Source: Piscinibacter sp. (GTDB lineage Bacteria; Pseudomonadota; Gammaproteobacteria; Burkholderiales; Burkholderiaceae_C). From it: 64,000 nt of DNA. Both the position numbers and the translations under genes were made by a program. Location: NCBI GenBank assembly GCA_017983795.1, contig JAGOAS010000008.1, positions 62,001 through 126,000 on the forward strand, written 5' to 3'. The notes under the pieces are model-generated. The model did no database searches and was not told where the DNA came from. It saw only the letters and a program-made list of their open reading frames with translations. Below, one piece after another: positions 55,885 to 63,779 of this stretch; position 1 is the first letter of the stretch; the number at the start of each line of letters is the position of its first letter.

Positions 55885-56661
55885 TCAGAAGAAGAACGAC
55901 AGGCCGCCGGTGAGGGCGCGGTATTCGCCCGAGCGCGTGTCGTTCAGGAAGGCCGTGTAGATCGAGTAGTCGGCGCGCAGCACGAAGCGATCGGTGAGGT
56001 AGTAGCGCACGCCGATCGAGGCGTTGGCCAGGCGCGCGTCGGTGGTGATCGCCGACACCAGGCTGGTGTTCGGGATGTTCTTGAAGTTGCCCATGCCCGC
56101 CGCGAAGAAGGGCGAGATGCGCTGGTCGGAGAAGGGCTCGAGCTGCAGGTTGACGTGCCAGAAGCTCGTGCCCGAGAACACGCCCTGCACCTGGCCCACC
56201 GTGGCCTCGACGCCGATCGATTCCGAGAGCTTGTAGCCGGCCCAGAACTTGAGCATCGGCTCCTTCTTGAAGTGGCCCCAGCCGGCGCCCAGCTCGACGC
56301 GGCGCTGCAGGTAGTCGTCGAAGGCGAGGTCGCGGAAGGAGCGCGCCACGCCGGCGTCGGTCAGCGTGGTGACGAGCTGGCGGCGGTGCACCCAGCCTTC
56401 CTTGCCGTTCTCGGTGCGCACCTTGTACCAGTCGGTGTAGCGCAGCTCGATCTCGACCCACTCGGCGCGCGCGGCGACGTGGTGGATGGGGTAGCCGCGG
56501 CCCGGACCGGTGTGCATCTCCAGGTACGGGTCGGTGACCTGCAGGCGTTCGGTGCGCGGCGGCGCCTCGTCGGCGGCGAAGGCGGGAAGCGCCGCGCCGG
56601 CGGCCAGGCCGATCGCGAGCGCGGCAAGGGCGCGTGCCGCCCGGTGCGAGGGCGGTGTCAT
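55885..56661 (-). CDS. SH3-domain plus beta-barrel outer-membrane protein
   Basis: This 258-residue protein has a signal peptide (RALAALAIGLAAGAALPAFA) and a bacterial SH3 domain at about 38-90 (YLEMHTGPGRGYPIHHVAARAEWVEIELRYTDWYKVRTENGKEGWVH in parts). An eight-stranded barrel follows and ends in LTGGLSFFF. The SH3 part could bind peptidoglycan and tie the barrel to the wall. Its start overlaps the upstream lipoprotein gene by four bases. Paralogous in layout to the next barrel. Confidence 0.86.
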   Translation of the reverse strand: MTPPSHRAARALAALAIGLAAGAALPAFAADEAPPRTERLQVTDPYLEMHTGPGRGYPIHHVAARAEWVEIELRYTDWYKVRTENGKEGWVHRRQLVTTLTDAGVARSFRDLAFDDYLQRRVELGAGWGHFKKEPMLKFWAGYKLSESIGVEATVGQVQGVFSGTSFWHVNLQLEPFSDQRISPFFAAGMGNFKNIPNTSLVSAITTDARLANASIGVRYYLTDRFVLRADYSIYTAFLNDTRSGEYRALTGGLSFFF

Positions 56662-57248
56662 TGGTCGAGGCAGTCGCCGGTGGAGGTGAGCATGCTGTTG
56701 CCGGCGATGCTGAACTCGTCCTGGCCCTGCGGCATGGGCCGGCTGATCCAGAAGGAGATGCGCTTCGCGTTCGGGTCGTTGGCGTCGAAGAAGATCTGTC
56801 CGCCGCCGTGCAGCACCTGCAGCATCGGCTTCTCGAGCAGGCGGCTCTCGCCGGGCGCGCCGATCACGGTGGCGCCCTGCGAGGAATAGAAGTTCTTGTA
56901 CATGTCGCTCGCGCGCACCACCTCGGGCGTGTTGGCCGGATTCGACAGGTCGACCATCGGCGCCGAGCCGATCAGGCGCAGCGCGCCGCCGGTGCCGGTG
57001 TTGGTGTCGTGGCAGCCGCCGCTGGCGCAGGTGTTGGTGGTCGTGACCCCGTTCTGGTTCACCTGCAGCCGCAGCGAATAGATCGGGTTGACGCACTTCT
57101 GGAAGTAGATGAACGACAGCTTCTGGCCGGTCGTCTGCCCCGGGTTCTGGATCGAGTCGGGGTTGGACAGCGGGTTGCCGCCGCCGCAGCTGGCGAGCAG
57201 TGCGGCAGCGGCAAGCGCAGCGATCGCGGCAGGGCGCTTCTTCGTCAT
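56658..57248 (-). CDS. Small lipoprotein with CX4CH motif
   Basis: This 196-residue lipoprotein (lipobox LLASC, Cys21) contains one possible heme-attachment sequence, Cys74-ASGG-Cys79-His80, with four residues between the cysteines, not the usual two. Other cysteines are Cys52 and one near the C-terminus. The rest has cytochrome-like text (MVDLSNPANTPEVVRASD; GESRLLEKPMLQVLHGGGQIFF; ISFWISRPMPQGQDEF) as in planctomycete-type cytochrome domains. It overlaps the HzsA-like gene by four bases. Probably works with that protein in the periplasm. Confidence 0.82.
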   Translation of the reverse strand: MTKKRPAAIAALAAAALLASCGGGNPLSNPDSIQNPGQTTGQKLSFIYFQKCVNPIYSLRLQVNQNGVTTTNTCASGGCHDTNTGTGGALRLIGSAPMVDLSNPANTPEVVRASDMYKNFYSSQGATVIGAPGESRLLEKPMLQVLHGGGQIFFDANDPNAKRISFWISRPMPQGQDEFSIAGNSMLTSTGDCLDQ

Positions 57249-60232
57249 TGGGTCTGGCAGCCGCTGGCGATCCAGCTGGCGATGGTGTTGTACTTGGCGC
57301 CGCCGGCCGGCAGCGGCGCTGCGCTGCCGGTCGCGCCCGAGGGGTGCGGCGCGGTCGACGGACGGCGCAGCAACGCGCTCGAAGGCCCGTTGCAGACGTC
57401 GGAGATCATCGTCAGCGTCACGTTGTAGTCGCCTTCGATGCTGCCGGCCAGCACGAAGCGGTTGTCGGCGAAGCTCTGCGCCGTCTGCGCCGCGCCCGAG
57501 TTGCCGTTCGGCTGGTGGCAGCTCGCGCAGTCGGACTGCAGGATCGGGAATACGGCGCTCTCGAAGACGGTCTGGCTCAGCCTGGCCACGCGCACCGGGC
57601 TGCCGTTGGCCGCCAGATTGTTGTAGTACTGGCCGCCCAGGTCCATCCACTCGGAGACGACGCGCTTCTCGGCGAGGTTGAGCAGGGTCGAGTGGTCGGG
57701 CGGGCCGGCCGGCGGGTTCGGGTGCGCGGTGCGCGCGGCGGCGCTGGCCTTCAGGTTCTCGCCGAAGATGATCTCGCCCAGACGCGAAGCGCGCGCCATG
57801 CCGAATACGCCGGGGGCCATGGTCTCGACCAGGGCCGCGCCGCGCACGATCTCGGGCTCGCCGTCGCGCAGACGCGTCTGCGGCAGGCCGGTGGCGGGGT
57901 CGATCACCGGGTCGCCGAGCACCAGCTCCTCGTAGGAGGTCACGCGGCCGGTGCCGGAGATCGTGCCGCGCAGGTCGAGCTTGGCTGGATCGGCGTGGCA
58001 GTTGGTGCAGGTGTTGGTGCCGCGGTCGCGCGACCACAGCGGCTGCACGTGATCCGGGTAGTTGACGAAGCCGTTGGTCGGCACCGCGGTGCGCAGGTCG
58101 TCGGCCGGATTGGCATTGCCGGTGTAGCGGATGGTGACCGGCGCGCGCGCGCTCGTGCCGGTGGCCCACACGTCGGTGAACTCCATGTCGGTGGACATCA
58201 CGAGGCGGCTCGCGTCCAGACGCGTGCGCGTCGAAGCCAGCGTCTCGCCGGACTGGTGCTGGCTCGCCAGCGCCGTGTTCAGCGCCGCCGGCAGCGTGTC
58301 GACCACGGTGCCGGAGTTGATCGAGGCACCGCGGCGCGGGCTGTGGCAGCCCAGGCAGGTGCGGCGCTCGCCGGGGCGCACCTGGATCCAGTTCAGGTGC
58401 GTCTGCACGCCGCGGCCCTTGTTGTCGATCACGGTCAGCCCGATCGGCGTGTCGGCCGGCACGTGCAGCTTGAACGAGCCGTCCGGCTCGATCGGTGCAT
58501 AGCCGAGGATCTGCTGCGGCTCGAAGTCGGTCTCGCCGATCGCCTCGCGCATCGCGGTGCTGCCGGCCTGCGGCCCGACCACGCGCGTGGCGCGGATGAA
58601 GCGCATCGGCGAGCAGCCGTAGGCGGCGTCGGCCGGATCCTTCAGGCGGCGCAGGTCGGCCACCTGGGCGCGCGTGTCGGCGGCACTCAGCGGCGCGGTC
58701 TTGGCGATGCCGGCGCTGCAGCCGGCCGGCAGGTCGGAGGCGGCCAGCATGGTCTCGCCGTTGCGCTCCAGGCCGTCGGTGTCGTAGACGGAACGCACCT
58801 CGATCTCGCCCAGGCCCTGCGCGGCCAGCGTCGCGTCGACGCTGGTCGGGGCGGTGGCGTTGGGCTCGGCGCGCTTGTCGATCGCCACCGGGTCGACGTA
58901 CATGAAGCCGGCCGGCGGCGTGGCGACGGGCAGGAAGGTCTGCTTGGCCGGGTCGAACATGTAGATGGAATAGGCGGCGGGCGCGTTGTCCTGCACCGCA
59001 GCGGCGGCGCGCTCGGCGCGCGACATCGTCTCGTCTTCCAGCGAGGCGCGCTCGGCGGCGGTGAGGTTGGCGCAGGGGATCACCGTGCCGTTGCGCGTCA
59101 CCTCGCAGGGGCGGTAGGCGAGCAGCACGCGGTCGGTGCCGTCCCACAGCGGGTAGGGCGTGGTGATGCGGCCGTAGGGCGAGAGGCCGCGGTTCTGGTT
59201 GAGCGCCTTCTCGGTCACCTCGGTCTGGCCGCCGACGGCCGCGACCGTCTTGTTGGCCGGCGTGTTGTATTCGGAGTAGTTGGCCGCGTCGATGAACATC
59301 AGCGAGCCGCCTTCCTGGGTGCGCGACAGCGCCATCAGGTCGGAGGAGACGAAGCCCTTGTACTTGCCGGCCGGATCCATCTCGCGCGGGTGCAGGAAGC
59401 TGTTGCCCGGGCTCTGCGAGCCGTACAGCACGAACATGTCGGTGCCGTCGGGCTTGACGCGGAAGATCGCGAAGCGGTTGCGGATGCCGGCATGCTCCCA
59501 GCGCGAGAACATGATCTCGCCGTTGCTGCGCACCACCGGGTTGCGGTCGTGGCTGGCGTTCACCGAGATCTGCGTGATGGCGCCGCCGTCCTTGTCCATG
59601 GTGTGCAGCTGCAGCACCCGCTCGCGCTCGTATTCGTCGAGCGCGTAGAAGGTCTGGTTGCCCTGCACCGTCTTGGTCAGGCCCTGGCGGTTGGACGAGA
59701 ACACGAAGCCGCCGCCCGGCAGGTAGGCCGGGTCGACGTCGTCGTCCGTGGTCGAGGCGGTCAGGCGGCGGAAGCTGCCGCCGGTCAGCCCGCCCGTGCT
59801 CATGTCGTATTCCCAGATGTTCCAGCGCCCGGTGCAGGCCGGCGCGCCGTTGATGGTGGCCGGGTTGGTGGCCGGGCACTTCATCGTGAAGACGATCTTC
59901 TTGCCGTCGTACGAAACCTCGGGGTCCGACGCGTCGCCGTTGGCGACGCCCTGCGCGTCGCGCGTGAACTGCGAGGTCAGGTTGTGCTCGGGCGCGCTGG
60001 GGCTGGACTTCTCGCGCAGGATCAGGTCGCCGCCCGGCGCGAAGGGCGAGCCGTTGGTCGGGTTGATGGTCATCGCCGTCGAGCGCTTGGCATAGACGAT
60101 GGGCACGTTGCCCTCGACCGTGACCGAGCCGTCGCTGGTGCTGCCGCCCGAACAGCCCGCGAGCACGGCCGCGGCGACGGCGGCCAACCCGAACGCCGCG
60201 ATGCGGCCCTGCTTGTGCGTGAGTGTCCTCAT
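57245..60232 (-). CDS. Hydrazine synthase alpha-like (HzsA-related) three-heme-motif lipoprotein
   Basis: This 995-residue lipoprotein (lipobox LAGC, Cys27) has an N-terminal beta-propeller-like half with PD40-type repeats (DPEVSYDGKKIVFTMK; DPAYLPGGGFVFSSNRQG; NPVVRSNGEIMFSRWEHAG). Three CxxCH motifs follow: Cys626-His630 (CLGCH), Cys742-His746 (CTNCH) and Cys902-His906 (CASCH). The overall order matches the hydrazine synthase alpha-subunit family, which also occurs in bacteria that do not perform anammox. No beta/gamma hydrazine synthase subunits are nearby, so hydrazine synthesis is unlikely. It is probably an envelope multiheme oxidoreductase of unknown substrate. Confidence 0.8.
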   Translation of the reverse strand: MRTLTHKQGRIAAFGLAAVAAAVLAGCSGGSTSDGSVTVEGNVPIVYAKRSTAMTINPTNGSPFAPGGDLILREKSSPSAPEHNLTSQFTRDAQGVANGDASDPEVSYDGKKIVFTMKCPATNPATINGAPACTGRWNIWEYDMSTGGLTGGSFRRLTASTTDDDVDPAYLPGGGFVFSSNRQGLTKTVQGNQTFYALDEYERERVLQLHTMDKDGGAITQISVNASHDRNPVVRSNGEIMFSRWEHAGIRNRFAIFRVKPDGTDMFVLYGSQSPGNSFLHPREMDPAGKYKGFVSSDLMALSRTQEGGSLMFIDAANYSEYNTPANKTVAAVGGQTEVTEKALNQNRGLSPYGRITTPYPLWDGTDRVLLAYRPCEVTRNGTVIPCANLTAAERASLEDETMSRAERAAAAVQDNAPAAYSIYMFDPAKQTFLPVATPPAGFMYVDPVAIDKRAEPNATAPTSVDATLAAQGLGEIEVRSVYDTDGLERNGETMLAASDLPAGCSAGIAKTAPLSAADTRAQVADLRRLKDPADAAYGCSPMRFIRATRVVGPQAGSTAMREAIGETDFEPQQILGYAPIEPDGSFKLHVPADTPIGLTVIDNKGRGVQTHLNWIQVRPGERRTCLGCHSPRRGASINSGTVVDTLPAALNTALASQHQSGETLASTRTRLDASRLVMSTDMEFTDVWATGTSARAPVTIRYTGNANPADDLRTAVPTNGFVNYPDHVQPLWSRDRGTNTCTNCHADPAKLDLRGTISGTGRVTSYEELVLGDPVIDPATGLPQTRLRDGEPEIVRGAALVETMAPGVFGMARASRLGEIIFGENLKASAAARTAHPNPPAGPPDHSTLLNLAEKRVVSEWMDLGGQYYNNLAANGSPVRVARLSQTVFESAVFPILQSDCASCHQPNGNSGAAQTAQSFADNRFVLAGSIEGDYNVTLTMISDVCNGPSSALLRRPSTAPHPSGATGSAAPLPAGGAKYNTIASWIASGCQTQ

Positions 60233-60276
60233 CTTCACCTCCACTGGTACTGCTACTGCTGAAAGATGCGGGCCGG

Positions 60277-61299
60277 TCACTGCCGTGCCATGGCGATGCC
60301 TTGCGTGCCGCCCGAGAGCAGCCCCGACGAGTAGTGCAATGCGCCTTGGGCGTCGACCACGACGGCGTCCACGCCGTCGAGCGACTCGATCAGCTCGAGC
60401 CCGCGCTGCGCGCCGAGCACGAATACCGTCTTGGACAGGCCCTCGGCGGTCAGGCCATCGGGGGCCAGGATGGTCACGCTGCGCAGCGCGTCCGGCGAGC
60501 GGCCGCTGCGCGGGTCGATCAGGTGGTGGCAGCGCACGCCGTCGCGCTCGAAATAGCGCTCGTAGTCGCCCGAGGTCGAGATCGCGGTGTCTTCCAGCGG
60601 CAGCACGGCCACCACGCCGCCTTCGCGGCGCGGGTCGCGGATCGCCACGCTCCAGGGCCGGCCGCGCCGGTCGCCGAGCACGCGGCTGTCGCCGCCGGCG
60701 CTGACGATCGCGTGGCGCACGCCCAGCTCGCCGAGGATGGCCACCGCGTTGTCGACCGCATGGCCCTTGGCGAAGCCGCCCAGGTCGATGCGCATGCCCT
60801 CGCGGCCGAAGCGCAGGCTGCGCGTCTTCGGATCGAGGATCAGGTGCTGCCAGCCGATCGCCGCCAGGCCGCGCGCCAGCGCCTGCGCCGAAGGCGCCGT
60901 GCCGGCGCGGTAGTCGTAGAGGTTGCCGACGCTGGCGAAGCTGATGTCGAAGGCGCCGTCGGAGAAGCGTGAGAACTCCAGCGCGCGCTCGATCAGGCGG
61001 TACATCTCGGCCGACAGCGGCACGGCTTCGCGCGCGGCGTCGCGGTTGATGCGCGAGAGCTCCGACTCCGGCTTGTGCGGGCTCATCGTGTGGTCGATGC
61101 GGTGCATCTCGTCCATCACCGCGGTGATGGCGCATTGCGCGTCGCGCTCGTCCTCGCCCCACAGCTCGACGTGGATGGCCGTGCCCATGATGGCCTCGTC
61201 GCGTGCGAACCAGCCGCCGAGCGCGGGCCGCGCAACGGCCAGTCGAGGCGCACTCTGCGCCGCGGCACGCCTGCCGAACGTCAAGCCGAAAAAGGACAA
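60277..61299 (-). CDS. apbE: FAD:protein FMN transferase (ApbE)
   Basis: ApbE attaches FMN from FAD to a Thr or Ser of an extracytoplasmic protein. This 340-residue protein shows the family core: GTAIHVELWGED, DGAFDISFASVG, IDLGGFAKGHAVDNAV (flavin site), AIVSAGGDSRVLG and HHLIDPRSGRSP. No clear signal peptide or lipobox is visible, which is odd for an ApbE. I chose the TTG at 61299, because GGGGAG lies six bases before it; another TTG at 61350 has no such site. It appears to be the first gene of the 17-gene operon. Confidence 0.87.
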   Translation of the reverse strand: MSFFGLTFGRRAAAQSAPRLAVARPALGGWFARDEAIMGTAIHVELWGEDERDAQCAITAVMDEMHRIDHTMSPHKPESELSRINRDAAREAVPLSAEMYRLIERALEFSRFSDGAFDISFASVGNLYDYRAGTAPSAQALARGLAAIGWQHLILDPKTRSLRFGREGMRIDLGGFAKGHAVDNAVAILGELGVRHAIVSAGGDSRVLGDRRGRPWSVAIRDPRREGGVVAVLPLEDTAISTSGDYERYFERDGVRCHHLIDPRSGRSPDALRSVTILAPDGLTAEGLSKTVFVLGAQRGLELIESLDGVDAVVVDAQGALHYSSGLLSGGTQGIAMARQ

Positions 61300-61526
61300 G
61301 GCCCACTCCCCGTGTTGATGCGGCGCATCTTGGGGCCTGTCTGCGGCCAAATTGCGTCAAAACTTGGCAAAGCGCAATTGGCTTACATCCCGACGCAGAA
61401 GAAACCTGCTAGGGGTCTTCTGGGCGTGCGTCTGCGTGTTTCAGATGCATGCAGAGGCTGCCGGCCCTTGACGGCCGGCCTGTCCGGTGGGGTGTCCGGT
61501 GCGAAGCCCGCCCGGGGCTGCGCCGC
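61300..61526. promoter_or_regulatory. Upstream region of the 17-gene operon, with an inverted repeat
   Basis: This ~227-base gap lies between apbE and the SAF-domain dehydrogenase gene, both on the minus strand, and contains no convincing gene. AATTGCG (61350-61356) and CGCAATT (61373-61379) form a perfect 7-bp inverted repeat with a 16-base spacer. This is also the most AT-rich part of the gap. It lies ~50-80 bases upstream of the apbE start, as an operator would. No consensus promoter can be assigned with certainty. Confidence 0.4.
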
Positions 61527-62885
61527 TTATCCCGATCGAGAAGACGCGGGGGCGAACATCGCCTCCATCGCGCGCCGCGTGCGGTAGGCATCGGTGCTGG
61601 TGTCCATGGCCACGTCGTCCCAGCTCAGGCTCTGGCCCTTCTTCACCGCGCGCAGCAGCTTCACGTTGTGCGCCAGGCCCAGCGGCAGCCCGCCCATCGC
61701 GGCCGAGGTGGCGGCCGGCAGCAGCTTGCCCCACACCGTATAGCCGCCTTCGCCGTCGAGCATCTCGCCGGGTGCGAGGTCGCGCTTGGCGGTGGCCACC
61801 ACGTCGGCGTTCCAGCCCATGGCCACGCCGGTGGGCTCGCCGCGCAGCGCCACCGCCGCCACCGACACGCCCACCTCCAGGCCGATCAGGTGCCAGCGCT
61901 TGTAGAGCGTGAAGTAGCGCCCGCTCGGATCGGTGTGGGCGTTGTATTCCTCGAAGCAGTTCTTGATGTACTCGGTCTCGGCCTCGACCGTGACCCACAC
62001 GCCCATGCGGATGTCGTAGGGGATCTTGCGGCCGTCGGGCTCGAGCGAGGAGATCACCTCGACCATGCCCTTCTTCTCGAGCACGCCGCCTTCGCTCTTC
62101 GGCCGCGTCACGTAGGGAATGTCTTCCACGCTGGCCGGTGGGTACAGCAGGCCGTTGCTGGGCACCGCCAAGCCTGTGGCGTTGGACACCGCGGTCGATT
62201 CGATGGAGGGCTTGGAGCCGTCGAGGAAGCTGTTGAACATCTTCGGGTTCAGCCCGCCGCGCTTCGCCTGCTCGGGCGTCAGGCCGTAGTGGCCCCACAC
62301 CGTCTCGGGCGTGGATTCGCAGAAGTGCGGCAGCCACTTGTGGCCGCGCCCCGCCGCCACCACCGGGAAGCCGCAGGTGCGCGCCCAGTCGACCAGATCG
62401 CAGATCAGCGCCGGCTGGTCGCCGAAGGCCAGCGAGTAGACGACGCCGGCTTCGGCGGCGCGCTGAGCCAGCAGCGCGCCGCAGAAGGCATCGGCCTCGA
62501 CGGTGACGTTGACGACGTGCTTCTTCTCCTTGAACGCCGCAAGGCAATGCTCGACCGCCGCGACGGGGTTGCCGGTGCACTCGACGATCACGTCGATCGC
62601 CGGGTGGCGCACCAGCGAGCGCCAGTCGTCGGCTACGTGCGTGGCGCCGGTCTTGACTGCCTCGGCCAGCGAGCCGGCCTGCGTGCGCTGCGCCTCCCAG
62701 CCGACACGCGCGAGGTTGGCCTGCGCGGCCGAGGGCGACAGGTCGGCGATGCCCACCAGATGCACGCCCGGCGTGCGCGGGATCTGCGCCAGGTACATCG
62801 AGCCGAACTTGCCGGCGCCGATCAGCCCGACGCGCACCGGCCGGCCTTCGGCCTGGCGCTGCAGGAGCTTGGCGTGCAGATTCAT
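61527..62885 (-). CDS. NAD(P)-dependent dehydrogenase with C-terminal SAF domain
   Basis: This 452-residue protein begins with a Rossmann fold (GLIGAGKFG, residues 20-28) of the homoserine dehydrogenase/Gfo-Idh type. The middle part contains CTGNPVAAVEHCLAAFKEKKHVV and GDQPALICDLVDWARTCGFPVVAAG. A C-terminal SAF-like domain (DLAPGEMLDGEGGYTVWGKLLP) follows. Such proteins act in sugar-acid or branched-sugar catabolism; the substrate is unknown. It is one base from the upstream dioxygenase gene, so they form an operon with the GntR/FCD gene. Confidence 0.85.
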   Translation of the reverse strand: MNLHAKLLQRQAEGRPVRVGLIGAGKFGSMYLAQIPRTPGVHLVGIADLSPSAAQANLARVGWEAQRTQAGSLAEAVKTGATHVADDWRSLVRHPAIDVIVECTGNPVAAVEHCLAAFKEKKHVVNVTVEADAFCGALLAQRAAEAGVVYSLAFGDQPALICDLVDWARTCGFPVVAAGRGHKWLPHFCESTPETVWGHYGLTPEQAKRGGLNPKMFNSFLDGSKPSIESTAVSNATGLAVPSNGLLYPPASVEDIPYVTRPKSEGGVLEKKGMVEVISSLEPDGRKIPYDIRMGVWVTVEAETEYIKNCFEEYNAHTDPSGRYFTLYKRWHLIGLEVGVSVAAVALRGEPTGVAMGWNADVVATAKRDLAPGEMLDGEGGYTVWGKLLPAATSAAMGGLPLGLAHNVKLLRAVKKGQSLSWDDVAMDTSTDAYRTRRAMEAMFAPASSRSG

Positions 62886-62886
62886 G

Positions 62887-63768
62887 TCAGGCCGCCTTTC
62901 TGGTGTCGGCGATGGGCTCGGAGGAGGTCACCAGCGCGCTGCCCGGCATGCCGTTCTTCCACGGTAGCTCCACCGGATAGTGCTTCAGCAGGCAGTCGTC
63001 GGGCAGGCAGTCGATGGCGCTGAAGTCGCGGTGCGCGATGTACTCGGGCCGTTTGAAGCGGCGGATGTGGTTGCTCAGCGCGCACAGGCTCAGGTAGACG
63101 CTGACGCGGTTCCAGGGGCTGAGGTTGCTCGCCGACGCATGCACCAGGCAGGAGTGGAACAGGATCATCGAACCGGCCGGGCCCTGCGGCGAGACGATGC
63201 CGCCGTTCTTTCCTCCGGCGCGCTCGACCAGCTGGCGGATCAGGTCGTTGTCGACCGTCCACAGCGGGTAGCTGGTGGTGGTGAGGTCGTGCTTGGCATC
63301 CACCACGCCCTTCTTGTGGCTGCCCGGGATGAACATCAGCGGCCCATTGAAGGCGTTGACGTCGTCGAGGAAGATCGCCACGTTCATGGCGCGCTCGGTG
63401 GGCATCAGGTCGTCGTTCTTCCAGGTGCCGTAGTCCTGGTGCCACTGCCAGACGTCGCCCTCGAAGGCCATCTTGCCGTTGATCTTGAACTGGTGCATGT
63501 AGAGCTTCTCGCCGAACAGATCCTGCACCGGCTCGACCATGCGCGGATGCCGCGCCAGCTTCGCGAAGGGCTCGCTGTAGAGGTGAGCGGCGAAGTTCGT
63601 GCGCACCGCGTCCGAGCCCTTCTCGCGCACGTTGTAGGCCTCGCGGCGCGCGTACAGCTCGGGCACGGCGGCGGTCAGCGTGCGCGTTTCTTCGGGGCTG
63701 AACAGGCCGGAGAAGAACAGGTAGCCGTCGCGGTCGAACTGCGCGATCTGCTCGAGGCTCAGTCTCAT
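62887..63768 (-). CDS. Phytanoyl-CoA dioxygenase family (EctD-like) Fe(II)/2-oxoglutarate oxygenase
   Basis: This 293-residue protein resembles ectoine hydroxylase. The iron ligands are His110 and Asp112 in WQWHQDYGTWKNDDLMP and His210 in LFHSCLVHASASNLSPWNR. Arg221 is the expected 2-oxoglutarate ligand. No ectoine synthesis genes are nearby, so another small substrate is likelier. I chose ATG at 63766-63768, which gives the usual family N-terminus (LEQIAQFDRDGYLFFSGLFSPEE). It is followed by the SAF-domain dehydrogenase gene. Confidence 0.88.
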   Translation of the reverse strand: MRLSLEQIAQFDRDGYLFFSGLFSPEETRTLTAAVPELYARREAYNVREKGSDAVRTNFAAHLYSEPFAKLARHPRMVEPVQDLFGEKLYMHQFKINGKMAFEGDVWQWHQDYGTWKNDDLMPTERAMNVAIFLDDVNAFNGPLMFIPGSHKKGVVDAKHDLTTTSYPLWTVDNDLIRQLVERAGGKNGGIVSPQGPAGSMILFHSCLVHASASNLSPWNRVSVYLSLCALSNHIRRFKRPEYIAHRDFSAIDCLPDDCLLKHYPVELPWKNGMPGSALVTSSEPIADTRKAA

Positions 63769-63779
63769 CGTGTGTCTCC

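Noticed and set aside
57245..60232. True hydrazine synthesis (anammox) pathway
   Set aside because: Only an alpha-like protein is present; beta/gamma subunits and hydrazine dehydrogenase are missing, and the host looks like an ordinary nitrate-reducing betaproteobacterium.
57245..60232. SGAT near the C-terminus of the HzsA-like protein as ApbE flavinylation site
   Set aside because: The Asp normally three residues before the Ser/Thr is absent (Pro instead), and the surroundings look like a heme-distal loop of a cytochrome domain.
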